Positions 11,985 to 25,700 of a stretch of DNA of 64,000 nt are shown here, piece after piece. Position numbers and translations under genes: made by a program. The stretch is from Hanleya hanleyi (lineage: Eukaryota > Mollusca > Polyplacophora > Lepidopleurida > Hanleyidae): assembly GCA_036873755.1 (NCBI GenBank), contig JAVTVY010020371.1:1-64000 (forward strand), read 5' to 3'. The notes under the pieces were generated by a model. That model saw only the letters and a list, made by a program, of their open reading frames with translations. It made no database searches and was not told where the DNA came from. The first letter of the stretch is position 1. Each line of letters begins with the position of its first letter.

Positions 11985-12215
11985 GTGTAGATCTATTTTT
12001 GAGAGAGAAAGAATAAATTGGTCATCAGCGGGATTCGAACCCACGATCCAGGCTAAACACGCCGATGCTTTACCATATCTACCGTATCTGATTTAACAGT
12101 TTGCTTGTATATTTAATGATATTTGAGAGAGAAAGAATAAATTGGTTGTCAGCAACATTCGAACCCACGACCCCAGCTAAACATGCCGATGCTCTATTGA
12201 GCTATGATGGCCCAT
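11985..12215 (-). repeat. tandem pair of tRNA-like (SINE-head) sequences
   Basis: On the minus strand each unit has a B-box-like GGGTTCGAAT preceded by an A-box-like TAGCTCAATAGAGCATCGG (clearest in 12146-12215). Each + strand unit begins GAGAGAGAAAGAATAAATTGG. They look like tRNA-derived SINE fragments rather than functional tRNAs, because the acceptor stem and CCA-side pairing are not evident. Confidence 0.55.
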
Positions 12216-12394
12216 AGGTATTAGGCCACTGTGAATTGTGTTTTTCTTGTAACCTTGCAAACCAATTGTATACAAATATGAAGAAAATGAGCAAGTTTTA
12301 CTCACGAAAATGTAAATCCCTCATGGATTTTAATTATTTGCCCTCAAAATATAGATGAGGGCTGGTTACGGGAAACAAACCATTAATTATCAAC

Positions 12395-13505
12395 GGCCTT
12401 ACACCCTTGGGCTGTGATGACCAACCTTCTCTCTCGGTGTTGCATTGTGCGCAACTGGCTTTATAATGAAGAAATGATATTTGGTATGGCATATGTTCGC
12501 AACTCTCTTTACAATAAAGAAATGATATTTGGTGTGGCTATACGCCATACCAAACATCCAACCTGTAACCATCTCGGTCATCTATACGCGGTAAGACTGA
12601 CCCTGGGATCGTGTGTATCCATTTTCAGCCTACTTTCGGCAAATGCAAGAGGGAATTTCCAGCAATCAATACCACGTGACTTCGTCAGCCAATCAGCAAA
12701 AGTCTACCGACGTAACCCCAACGTAACTCGCCATTTTCGAATCATGTGATGTCCTACTTGTTCAAAATTACAGATCCACCACACCTCTTGTATGATACGA
12801 AAGTTATTCATACCTATATATTTTGTAAGCCCAGGCAATATCTGTTTCAGAAGTGGTATGCATACCTGTAATTTATCAGATTTCTCGAGTCTGTTCTCCA
12901 CCGGATGAAGGCCGAACAGAATCCGGTAAAACACCGGATATCGCTCTGCGATAATGGAGACACACGATTCGCAAGCCATCTTATGGATGGCGAAGTGTAC
13001 GCAAATGACCAAACATCATTTCTGAATTATAAAGCCAATAAGCCACATCGTAATCCCAGAAGTACCGCATACATATTCATGGCAGGCGCAAGACTGAGGG
13101 GCATGTTCACGCACATGCGTTTTTTCATGAGATCCAGCAAAGCCACCATCTTGGCAAACTTGCTTGTGCTATGTTGCTAAAATTATTCTAACAAAATTTA
13201 TTGTGCGAATTTCTTGAACTGTTGAACCGACACTCGGACAAAATACCCTGGCATTCTTGGCTCTCGTTAAAAAATGCATGTGTGTGAACCTCCTCTTCAG
13301 TCTCACGCCTGGCATTATGCGATAATATGCGATACATGTACTTCTGGGATTACGATGCGGCACAATGCAACACTGAGAGAGAAGGTTGGTCATCACAGCG
13401 ACAATCCATGGGTGTGATACCTATGGGTTGGTAGAACGTCAGCGCATTTAGCAGGGCTGATGGGTTCGAATCCCACTGATGACTGATTTATTCTTTCCCT
13501 CTCGA
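12395..13505. repeat. inverted-repeat element with tRNA-like edge
   Basis: 12414-12452 (GATGACCAACCTTCTCTCTC, then GTGTTGCATTGTG) recurs inverted at 13360-13400. The right edge (13468-13503) has GGGTTCGAATCCC followed by ATTTATTCTTTCCCTCTC, the inverse of the left tRNA-like units near 12001 and 12125. The region is thus flanked by related sequences in opposite orientation, consistent with a foldback or composite non-autonomous element. No coding content is recognised inside. Confidence 0.6.
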
Positions 13506-13717
13506 AAAATCATTTCATGCATGTATGTATGATCAGTGGTGGGTCGTATGCTTCTGTTCACATGGATGCTAAGTTTTATGGTATGTATGGAGAGTTACAA
13601 CTAAAATGCTGTAGAGTTTGGTTGTGGGCAGATATAAAAAACTATGTGTATATGCATACATAATGGCCTAGCAAGTATTTAATTTGTTCTGTTTTGTTTT
13701 ATTTTCAGTCACCAATC

Positions 13718-13741
13718 ATGTGTGGCTGTTGTGGAGATGTG
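13718..13741 (+). CDS. slc44a1: slc44a1 coding exon 1 (start codon)
   Basis: The exon probably starts at 13709 after ATTTTCAG and encodes only MCGCCGDV before the donor GTAAGT at 13742. Vertebrate CTL1 also starts with a Cys-rich MGCC-type leader, which supports this distant exon as the real start. The Cys residues could be acylated (inference). It is separated from the next exon by a 14.26-kb intron containing the satellite array. Confidence 0.8.
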
Positions 13742-16700
13742 GTAAGTAAATGAATTCAATGATTTGATGCTCTGAGTTTATGATGCTCAACCACAGCCTA
13801 TATCCTTGATGACTGCTTAGGATTTTGCGAAAGCAAATTCTGTCTTTCAGTTAACTAGCTGTTTGATTATCTTCAGTTCCAGGTTAATGGATTGATATCA
13901 AATTTCGCGGATTCTCGATTCATGAGGCAAAGAATAAGATCTATTTGCACGACCGATATCACTCTGGCATGAACCGATATCACTCTGGCATGAACAGCAG
14001 GAAAAAGTTGGAAATGTAGATGTCTTTGCTATAACCTCCAGTCTTTGCTGGTTCAGAGCTGATTGGATGAATGTGACAATTTCAACCAAGAAACCTGTTG
14101 ACATTTTGGGCTTACCGGTTCTTGTCAGATCACTAAGTTAAGCAACGTTGAGCCCGGTCATTACTTGGATGGGTGACCGAGTGCTGTACTGGCTGGGCTG
14201 ATCAGTGTCCAGGGTAATAGGAACTCATGAATGTCTGACACATGTAGGCACCGTCATGATATGACTGAAACATACCTGCAGATGAAAATGATGTTACATC
14301 CTATACTCACTCCTGAAATGCCTAAGATGTACATGTAGAAGTACATATTGTAGCCCTGATGGAGGGCAGGATGTATTGCTGGGTGTATTGGGGGGAATCC
14401 AACATTTTATATTTTATAATGTATCCATGGTAGGGCCTTCATCTAGAAGAAGACCCTTGTCTTGTATACTGTACATGTATATATGGTACCGTACATGAAA
14501 ATGCTCTCGGAAACCATGCTGCTATTAATTCAGAATTCTGTACTATGTACATGTATGCTTTTTTTGTGCATCCTGTAAACCTGCTGGCTTTTGGACCTGT
14601 TGGACCTGTTGGACCTGCTCTCTTCAATGGGGCAATATGCCACATACATGTATCTGTACTTGTAATAAATAAGTCACAGTGCATACATGTATAGAACTGA
14701 TGGATGGATGGATCCATGGCTGGCTGGCTCTACATGGGTAGTAACTTGGACACTGATCATGCGAACATACCATGTAACTCGTCTCCCGCCCCCCCCAACA
14801 CACATGATCCCTCGTATCAGTATCGATCCAGATATTAACACCTGTATCTCATGGCACATATAATTTTGGACCAGCAAAATTGAAGAATGGTATTTCAACA
14901 TGTACTTGCACATGTAAGCTTATTGTGCATGCATGACATACAGTTCATACATGAATTTCATTTGAGGAGAGCAGTCTCTTGCTCCCCTAGAGGTTCATTT
15001 CCCTGTACTGTTTCACCATGAAGGCTCAGTCAATCTGCTTGCCTGGTGAAATTCTCAACCTACTGTACATGTACATAGAAGAGCAGTTGGATTGCCTATA
15101 GAAAGTGACTGTCATTCCTTCATGGCCGGCCTGAAATTCTTATGTATGGTTACTTGGTATTGTAATTGGTATGCTTTGGTTGCTGTTCATGGTGAGTTAA
15201 CCCAGGATATGTGATAATGGCTCTGTGTCTGTGATGAATGTTTTGTTGTACTGGTGTTATCTTCGCTCTTTCTGCCATACTCCGTTAAATTTAACTTGCA
15301 TATATCGGTTCAATGAATCCCCCAGGGCTGATATCCAGGGAAGGTGCAAAATCATTTATTCCTCCATTCTTCATCCCAAAGGTTTCGGAAGTCAAAATGT
15401 TATTTCCACATTGTCCCTCGAGTGAAAGTTATTCATGATAAGTTAACACCGAGATAGGGAGGTAGAATAGAGACAGGAATGTGATAGTGCTGGGTTATTC
15501 GAGTTCAGTGAATGAAAAAGATAATAGATGTGCACGTATATCACTGTTTATTTCATCAGTGTGGAGATAGATGTATCAAGGGACTAATACAATTTTCTCA
15601 GATCTGGAATTATTCCAGGAAAACTGGGGGAAATTTGCATAATAAGTGTGTACATGTACCAGTAAACTTTCAGGGCTGGAAATAAGGAATTGTCCACTGT
15701 AACCTGTCATAGGTTACGGTCATTCTACCTATCGTAACCTGACAGGTTATGGGACAGGTTATGATGGAAGTAAATCTCGTAACCGATGCCGTAACTCCCT
15801 CAACCCGTCGGCCATATGCTCGTTTCGACTGAACTCTTGCCTATTTCCCCAATCAATTTCATGCAAAAAGTCTGCTTGGAAATCCTATGAAACTGACGAA
15901 AGTAACAAGTATGATTATTGTGACTCCTGATTGAAGCTTCATTTCATTATCTTGATTACTTCCACTACATGTAATTTTAATGACAAAAAGCTGTAACGAA
16001 CCAGTCACCGAGATGACAATCCACAGCATTGAGACAAGCGCGTTTTTTGGTGAAGCACGATGCACACGGCACAGGTTTTTACTTCCATCTGTGAGTGCAC
16101 AAATCCATTCTCAAGTTATTTAATTTTTTTTGACAATTTATATTTATAATATCAATCAATTATAGTCTGGTACGATAAGTACTTTAGACATACAACTTTG
16201 CTGTTGTTCGATAATTAAATGCTACCAACAGCTGAAAATGAAAACTGCATGCCGGCGCATCACGGGAGACTTTACAACAACACCACCACATGCTGAATTA
16301 TCGGTGATGGTGGTAATTTTGGACAAAATTTTCACAACCCGACGAGTATTGTCTTTCGAATTATATATAATCTGGAGACATATATCCGGCATTTCATGAT
16401 TTCTCCGATCTTTAGATCGACTGACATTTTCTGATTTTGTCATTGTTGTTGCATTTTTGCCATGTTGAAGTCGTGTGTTTCAAGTTGTCAATGGTGACCG
16501 TTCGTGGTAAAATGATATGATGTAACATCCTCACGAATGTTCTCGATTTATTTCCAGCCCTATCTGTGATAACTCACTGTATTGTGAGACCTTTATGATA
16601 CTCTATAGAGCTTTGATAACTCACAGTATTGCGAGAGCTCTGATACATGTACATGTAACTCGCTGTGGTGTGAGACCTCTATGATAACTCACTGTAATGT

Positions 16701-19700
16701 GAGAGCTTTGATAACTCACACTCACAGTAGTGTGAGAGCTTTGATAACTCACACTCACAGTAGTGAGAGCTCTAATACATGTACATGTAACTCGCTGTGG
16801 TATGAGACCTCTATGATAACTCACTGTAATGTGAGAGCTTTGATAACTCACACTCACAGTAGTGTGAGAGCTTTGATAACTCACACTCACAGTAATGTGA
16901 GAGCTTTGATAACTCATTCACAGTAGTGTGAGAGCTTTGATAACTCCCACTCACAGTAGTGTGAGAGCTTTGATAACTCACATTCACTGTAGTGTGAGAG
17001 CTTTGATAACTCGCACTCACAGTAGTGTGAGAGCTTTGATAACTCACACTCACAGTAGTGTGAGAGCTTTGATAACTCACACTCACAGTAGTGTGAGAGC
17101 TTTGATAACTCACATTCACTGTAGTGTGAGAGCTTTGATAACTCACACTCACAGTAGTGTGAGAGCTTTGATAACTCACACTCACAGTAGTGTGAGAGCT
17201 TTGATAACTCACACTCACAGTAGTGTGAGAGCTTTGATAACTCACACTCACAGTAGTGTGAGAGCTTTGATAACTCACACTCACAGTAGTGGGAGAGCTT
17301 TGATAACTCATTCACAGTAGTGTGAGAGCTTTGATAACTCACACTCACAGTAGTGTGAGAGCTTTGATAACTCACACTCACAGTAATGTGAGAGCTTTGA
17401 TAACTCACAGTACTGTGAGAGCTTTGATAACTCACACTCACAGTAATGTGAGAGCTTTGATAACTCACACTCACAGTAGTGTGAGAGCTTTGATAACTCA
17501 CACTCACAGTAGTGTGAGAGCTTTGATAACTCATTCACAGTAGTGTGAGAGCTTTGATAACTCACACTCACAGTAGTGTGAGAGCCTTGATAACTCACAC
17601 TCACAGTAGTGTGAGAGCTTTGATAACTCATTCACAGTAGTGTGAGAGCTTTGATAACTCACACTCACAGTAATGTGAGAGCTTTGATAACTCACACTCA
17701 CAGTAGTGTGAGAGCTTTGATACCTCATTCACAGTAGTGTGAGAGCTTTGATAACTCACACTCAGTAGTGTGAGAGCTTTGATAACTCACACTCACAGTA
17801 GTGTGAGAGTTTTGATAACTCAGTCACACTCACAGTAGTGTGAGAGCTTTGATAACTCACACTCACAGCAGTGTGAGAGCTTTGATAACTCAGTCACACT
17901 CACAGCAGTGTGAGAGCTTTGATAACTCACTCACTGTAGTGTGGGAGCTTTGATAACTCACAGTCACACTCACAGTAGTGTGAGAGCTTTGATAACTCGC
18001 ACTCACAGTAGTGTGAGAGCTTTGATAACTCACACTCACAGCAGTGTGAGAGCTTTGATAACTCAGTCACACTCACAGTAGTGTGAGAGCTTTGATAACT
18101 CACTCACAGTAGTGTGAGAGCTTTGATAACTCATTCACAGTAATGTGAGAGCTTTGATAACTCGCACTCACAGTAGTGTGAGAGCTTTGATAACTCATTC
18201 ACAGTAGTGTGAGAGCTTTGATAACTCACTCTCACTGTAGTGTGAGAGCTTTGATAACTCACACTCACAGTAGTGTGAGAGCTTTGATAACTCACACTCA
18301 CAGTAGTGTGAGAGCTTTGATAACTCACACTCACTGTAGTGTGAGAGCTTCGATAACTCACTCACAGTAGTGTGAGAGCTTTGATAACTCACACTCACAG
18401 TAGTGTGAGCTTTGATAACTCAGTCACACTCACAGTAGTGTGAGAGCTTTGATAACTCAGTCACACTCACAGCAGTGTGAGAGCTTTGATAACTCAGTCA
18501 CACTCACAGCAGTGTGAGAGCTTTGATAACTCACACTCACAGCAGTGTGAGAGCTTTGATAACTCAGTCACACTCACAGCAGTGTGAGAGCTTTGATAAC
18601 TCACACTCACAGCAGTGTGAGAGCTTTGATAACTCACACTCACAGTAATGTGAGAGCTTTGATAACTCACACTCACAGTAATGTGAGAGCTTTGATAATT
18701 CGCACTCACAGTAATGTGAGAGCTTTGATAACTCGCACTCACAGTAGTGTGAGAGCTTTGATAACTCACACTCGCAGTAGTGTGAGAGCTTTGATAACTC
18801 AGTCACACTCACAGTAGTGTGAGAGCTTTGATAACTCACACTCACAGTAGTGTGAGAGCTTTGATAACTCACACTCACAGTAGTGCGAGAGCTTTGATAC
18901 CTTCACAGTAGTGTGAGAGCTTTGATAACTCACACTCACAGCAGTGTTAGAGCTTTGATAACTCACACTCACAGTATTGTGAGAGCTTTGATAACTCACA
19001 CTCACAGTAGTGTGAGAGCTTTGATAACTCACACTCACAGTAGTGTGAGAGCTTTAATAACTCACACTCACAGCAGTGTGAGAGCTTTGATAACTCGCAC
19101 TCACAGTAGTGTGAGAGCTCTAATACATGTACATGTAACTCGCTGTGGTGTGAGACCTCTATGAAAACTCACTGTAGTGTGAGAGCTTTGATAACTCACA
19201 CTTACAGTAGTGTGAGAGCTTTGATAACTCACAGTAATGTGAGAGCTTTGATATCTCACACTCACAGTAGTGTGAGAGCTTTGATAACTCACACTCACAG
19301 TAGTGTGAGCTTTGATAACTCACACTACAGTAATGTGAGAGCTTTGATAACTCACTCACTGTAGTGTGAGAGCTTTGATAACTCATTCACAGTAGTGTGA
19401 GCTTTGATAACTCACACTACAGTAATGTGAGAGCTTTGATAACTCATTCACAATAGTGTGAGAGCTTTGATAACTCACACTCAACGTAGTGCGAGAGCTT
19501 TGATAACTCAATCTCACAGTAATGTGAGAGCTTTGATAACTCGCACTCACAGTAGTGTGAGAGCTTTGATAACTCAGTCACACTCACAGTAGTGTGAGAG
19601 CTTTGATAACTCAGTCACACTCACAGCAGTGTGAGAGCTTTGATAACTCACACTCACAGCAGTGTGAGAGCTTTGATAACTCACACTCACAGCAGTGTGA

Positions 19701-22700
19701 GAGCTTTGATAACTCAGTCACACTCACAGCAGTGTGAGAGCTTTGATAACTCACACTCACAGCAGTGTGAGAGCTTTGATAACTCACACTCACAGTAATG
19801 TAAGAGCTTTGATAACTCGCACTCACAGTAATGTGAGAGCTTTGATAACTCGCACTCACAGTAGTGTGAGAGCTTTGATAACTCACACTCACAGTAGTGT
19901 GAGAGCTTTGATAACTCAGTCACACTCACAGTAGTGTGAGAGCTTTGATAACTCACACTCACAGTAGTGTGAGAGCTTTGATAACTCACACTCACAGTAG
20001 TGTGAGAGCTTTGATACCTTCACAGTACTGTGAGAGCTTTGATAACTCACACTCACAGCAGTGTTAGAGCTTTGATAACTCACACTCACAGTAGTGTGAG
20101 AGCTTTGATAACTCACACTCACAGTAGTGTGAGAGCTTTGATAACTCACACTCACAGTAGTGTGAGAGCTTTAATAACTCACACTCACAGCAGTGTGAGA
20201 GCTTTGATAACTCACACTCACAGTAGTGAGAGCTCTAATATATGTACATGTAACTCGCTGTGGTGTGAGACCTCTATGATAACTCACTCTAGTGTGAGAG
20301 CTTTGATAACTCACACTCACAGTAGTGTGAGAGCTTTGATAACTCACAGTAATGTGAGAGCTTTGATAACTCACACTCACAGTAGTGTGAGAGCTTTGAT
20401 AACTCACACTACAGTAATGTGAGAGCTTTGATAGCTCACACTCACTGTAGTGTGAGAGCTTTGATACATGTAACTCATTCACAGTAGTGTGAGCTTTGAT
20501 ACATGTAACTCACACTACAGTAATGTGAGAGCTTTGATAACTCATTCACAGTAGTGTGAGAGCTTTGATAACTCATTCACAGTAGTGAGAGCTTTGATAA
20601 CTCACACTACAGTAATGTGAGAGCTTTGATAACTCACACTCACTGTAGTGTGAGAGCTTTGATACATGTAACTCATTCACAGTAGTGTGAGCTTTGATAC
20701 ATGTAACTCACACTACAGTAATGTGAGAGCTTTGATAACTCATTCACAGTAGTGTGAGAGCTTTGATAACTCATTCACAGTAGTGAGAGCTTTGATAACT
20801 CACACTCACAGTAATGTGAGAGCTTTGATAACTCACACTCACAGTAATGTGAGAGCTTTGATAACTCACACTCACAGTAGTGTGAGAGCTTTGATAACTC
20901 ACACTCACAGTAATGTGAGAGCTTTGATAACTCACACTCACAGTAATGTGTGAGCTTTGATAACTCACACTCACAGTAATGTGAGAGCTTTGATAACTCA
21001 CACTCACTGTAGTGTGAGAGCTTTGATAACTCACACTCACAGTAGTGTGAAAGCTTTGATAACTCACACTCACAGTAATGTGAGAGCTTTGATAACTCAC
21101 ACTCACTGTAGTGCGAGAGCTTTGATAACTCATTCACAGTAGTGTGAGCTTTGATAACTCACACTACAGTAATGTGAGAGCTTTGATAACTCATTCACAG
21201 TAGTGTGAGAGCTTTGATAACTCATTCACAGTAGTGTGAGAGCTTTGATAACTCACACTCACCGTAGTGTGAGAGCTTTGATAACTCACACTCACAGTAA
21301 TGTGAGAGCTTTGATAACTCGCACTCACAGTAGTGTGAGAGCTGTGATAACTCACACTCACAGTAGTGTGAGAGCTTTGATAACTCACAGTCACACTCAC
21401 AGTAGTGTGAGAGCTTTGATAACTCACACTCAAAGTAATGCGAGAACTTTGATTACTCACACTCACAGTAGTGTGAGAGCTTTGATAACTCACACTCACA
21501 GTAGTGTGAGAGCTTTGATAAATCATTCACAGTAGTGTGAGAGCTTTGATAACTCACACTCACCGTAGTGTGAGAGCTTTGATAACTCACACTCACAGTA
21601 ATGTGAGAGCTTTGATAACTCGCACTCACAGTAGTGTGAGAGCTGTGATAACTCACACTCACAGTAGTGTGAGAGCTTTGATAACTCACAGTCACACTCA
21701 CAGTAGTGTGAGAGCTTTGATAACTCACACTCAAAGCAATGCGAGAACTTTGATTACTCACACTCACAGTAGTGTGAGAGCTTTGATAACTCACACTCAC
21801 AGTAATGTGAGACCTTTGATAACTCACACTCACAGTAATGTGTGAGCTTTGATAACTCCCACTCACAGTAATGTGAGAGCTTTGATAACTCACACTCACA
21901 GTAGTGTGAGAGCTTTGATAACTCAGTCACACTCACAGTAGTGTGAGAGCTTTGATAACTCACACTCACAGTAGTGTGAGAGCTTTGATAACTCACACTC
22001 ACAGCAGTGTGAGAGCTTTGATAACTCACACTCACAGTAATGTGAGAGCTTTGATAACTCACACTCACAGTAATGTGAGAGCTTTGATAACTCACACTCA
22101 CAGTAGTGTGAGAGCGAGCTTTGATAACTCACACTCACAGTAGTGTGAGAGCTTTGATAACTCACACTCACAGTAGTGTGAGAGCTTTGATAACTCGCAC
22201 TCACAGCAGTGTTAGAGCTTTGATAACTCACACTCACAGTAGTGTGAGAGCTTTGATAACTCACACTACAGTAATGTGAGAGCTTTGATAGCTCACACTC
22301 ACTGTAGTGTGAGAGCTTTGATACATGTAACTCATTCACAGTAGTGTGAGCTTTGATACATGTAACTCACACTACAGTAATGTGAGAGCTTTGATAACTC
22401 ATTCACAGTAGTGTGAGAGCTTTGATAACTCATTCACAGTAGTGAGAGCTTTGATAACTCACACTACAGTAATGTGAGAGCTTTGATAACTCACACTCAC
22501 TGTAGTGTGAGAGCTTTGATACATGTAACTCATTCACAGTAGTGTGAGCTTTGATACATGTAACTCACACTACAGTAATGTGAGAGCTTTGATAACTCAT
22601 TCACAGTAGTGTGAGAGCTTTGATAACTCATTCACAGTAGTGAGAGCTTTGATAACTCACACTCACAGTAATGTGAGAGCTTTGATAACTCACACTCACA

Positions 22701-25700
22701 GTAATGTGAGAGCTTTGATAACTCACACTCACAGTAGTGTGAGAGCTTTGATAACTCACACTCACAGTAATGTGAGAGCTTTGATAACTCACACTCACAG
22801 TAATGTGTGAGCTTTGATAACTCACACTCACAGTAATGTGAGGGCTTTGATACCTCACACTCACAGTAGTGTGAGAGCTTTGATAACTCACACTCACAGT
22901 AGTGTGAAAGCTTTGATAACTCACACTCACAGTAATGTGAGAGCTTTGATAACTCACACTCACTGTAGTGTGAGAGCTTTGATAACTCATTCACAGTAGT
23001 GTGAGCTTTGATAACTCACACTACAGTAATGTGAGAGCTTTGATAACTCATTCACAGTAGTGTGAGAGCTTTGATAACTCATTCACAGTAGTGTGAGCTT
23101 TGATAACTCACACTCACCGTAGTGTGAGAGCTTTGATAACTCACACTCACAGTAATGTGAGAGCTTTGATAACTCGCACTCACAGTAGTGTGAGAGCTGT
23201 GATAACTCACACTCACAGTAGTGTGAGAGCTTTGATAACTCACAGTCACACTCACAGTAGTGTGAGAGCTTTGATAACTCACACTCAAAGCAATGCGAGA
23301 ACTTTGATTACTCACACTCACAGTAGTGTGAGAGCTTTGATAACTCACACTCACAGTAATGTGAGACCTTTGATAACTCACACTCACAGTAATGTGTGAG
23401 CTTTGATAACTCCCACTCACAGTAATGTGAGAGCTTTGATAACTCACACTCACAGTAGTGTGAGAGCTTTGATAACTCAGTCACACTCACAGTAGTGTGA
23501 GAGCTTTGATAACTCACACTCACAGTAGTGTGAGAGCTTTGATAACTCACACTCACAGCAGTGTGAGAGCTTTGATAACTCACACTCACAGTAATGTGAG
23601 AGCTTTGATAACTCACACTCACAGTAATGTGAGAGCTTTGATAACTCACACTCACAGTAGTGTGAGAGCGAGCTTTGATAACTCACACTCACAGTAGTGT
23701 GAGAGCTTTGATAACTCTCACTCACAGTAGTGTGAGAGCTTTGATAACTCACACTAGTGTGAGAGCTTTGATAACTCGCACTCACAGCAGTGTTAGAGCT
23801 TTGATAACTCACACTCACTGTAGTGTGAGAGCTTTGATAACTCACACTCACAGTAGTGTGAGAGCTTTGATAACTCACACTCACAGCAGTGTTAGAGCTT
23901 TGGTACCTCACACTCACAGTAATGTGAGAACTTTGATAACTCACACACTCACAGTAGTGTGAGAGCTTTGATAACTCACACTCACAGTAGTGTGAGAGCT
24001 TTGATAACTCACACTCACAGCAGTGTGAGAGCTTTGATAACTCGCACTCACAGTAGTGTGAGAGCTCTAATACATGTACATGTAACTCGCTGTGGTGTGA
24101 GACCCCTATAACTCACTGTAGTGTGAGAGCTTTGATAACTCACACTCACAGTAGTGTGAGAGCTTTGATAACTCACACTCACAGTAGTGTGAGAGCTCTG
24201 ATAACTCACACTCACAGTAGTGTGAGAGCTTTGATAACTCACACTCACAGTAGTGTGAGAGCTTTAATAACTCACACTCACAGTAGTGTGAGAGCTCTGA
24301 TAACTCACTCACAGTAGTGTGAGAGCTTTGATAACTCACACTCACAGTAGTGTGAGAGCTTTGATAACTCACACTCATAGTAGTGTGAGAGCTTTGATAA
24401 CTCACTCACAGTAGTGTGAGAGCTTTGATAACTCACACTCACAGTAGTGTGAGAGCTTTGATAACTCACACTCACAGTAGTGTGAGAGCTTTGATAACTC
24501 ACACTCACAGTAGTGTGAGAGCTTTAATAACTCACACTCACAGTAGTGTGAGAGCTTTGATAACTCACTCACAGTAGTGTGAGAGCTCTGATAACTCACA
24601 CTCACAGTAGTGTGAGAGCTTTGATAACTCACACTCACAGTAGTGTGAGAGCTTTGATAACTCACACTCACAGTAGTGTGAGAGTTTGATAACTCACACT
24701 CACAGTAGTGTGAGAGCTTTGATAACTCATTCACAGTAATGTGAGAGCTTTGATAACTCACACTCACAGTAGTGTGAGAGCTTTGATAACTCACACTCAC
24801 AGTAGTGTGAGAGCTTTGATAACTCACACTCACAGTAATGTGAGAGCTTTGATAACTCACACTCACTGTAGTGTGAGAGCTTTGATAACTCATTCACAGT
24901 AGTGTGAGCTTTGATAACTCACACTACAGTAATGTGAGAGCTTTGATAACTCATTCACAGTAGTGCGAGAGCTTTGATAACTCATTCACAGTAGTGTGAG
25001 AGCTTTGATAACTCACACTCACTGTAGTGTGAGAGCTTTGATAACTCACACTCACAGTAATGTGAGAGCTTTGATAACTCACACTCACAGTAGTGTGGGA
25101 GCTTTGATAACTCACACTCACTGTAGTGTGAGAGCTTTGATAACTCACACTCACAGTAGTGTGAGAGCTTTGATAACTCACACTCACTGTAGTGTGGGAG
25201 CTTTGATAACTCAGTCACACTCACAGTAGTTTGAGAGCTTTGATAACTCACACTCACAGTAGTGTGAGAGCTTTGATAACTCACACTCACAGCAGTGTGA
25301 GAGCTGTGATAACTCACACTCCCAGTAATGTGAGAGCTTTGATAACTCACACTCACAGTAATGTGAGAGCTTTGATAACTCTCACTCACAGTAGTGTGAG
25401 AGCGAGATTTGATAACTCACACTCACAGTAATGTGAGAGCTTTGATAACTCATTCACAGTAGTGTGAGAGCTTTGATAACTCATTCACAGTAGTGTGAGA
25501 GCTTTGATAACTCAAACTCACCGTAGTGTGAGAGCTTTGATAACTCACACTCACAGTAATGTGAGAGCTTTGATAACTCGCACTCACAGTAGTGTGAGAG
25601 CTGTGATAACTCACACTCACAGTAGTGTGAGAGCTTTGATAACTCAGTCACACTCACAGTAGTGTGAGAGCTTTGATAACTCACACTCAAAGTAATGCGA

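Noticed and set aside
12146..12215. Functional tRNA gene on the minus strand
   Set aside because: A- and B-box words are present but the cloverleaf stems do not pair convincingly, and it repeats in tandem with other SINE-like sequence.
14111..14200. Functional 5S rRNA gene
   Set aside because: The 5' half of 5S is missing, there is no T-run terminator, and a SINE tail follows.
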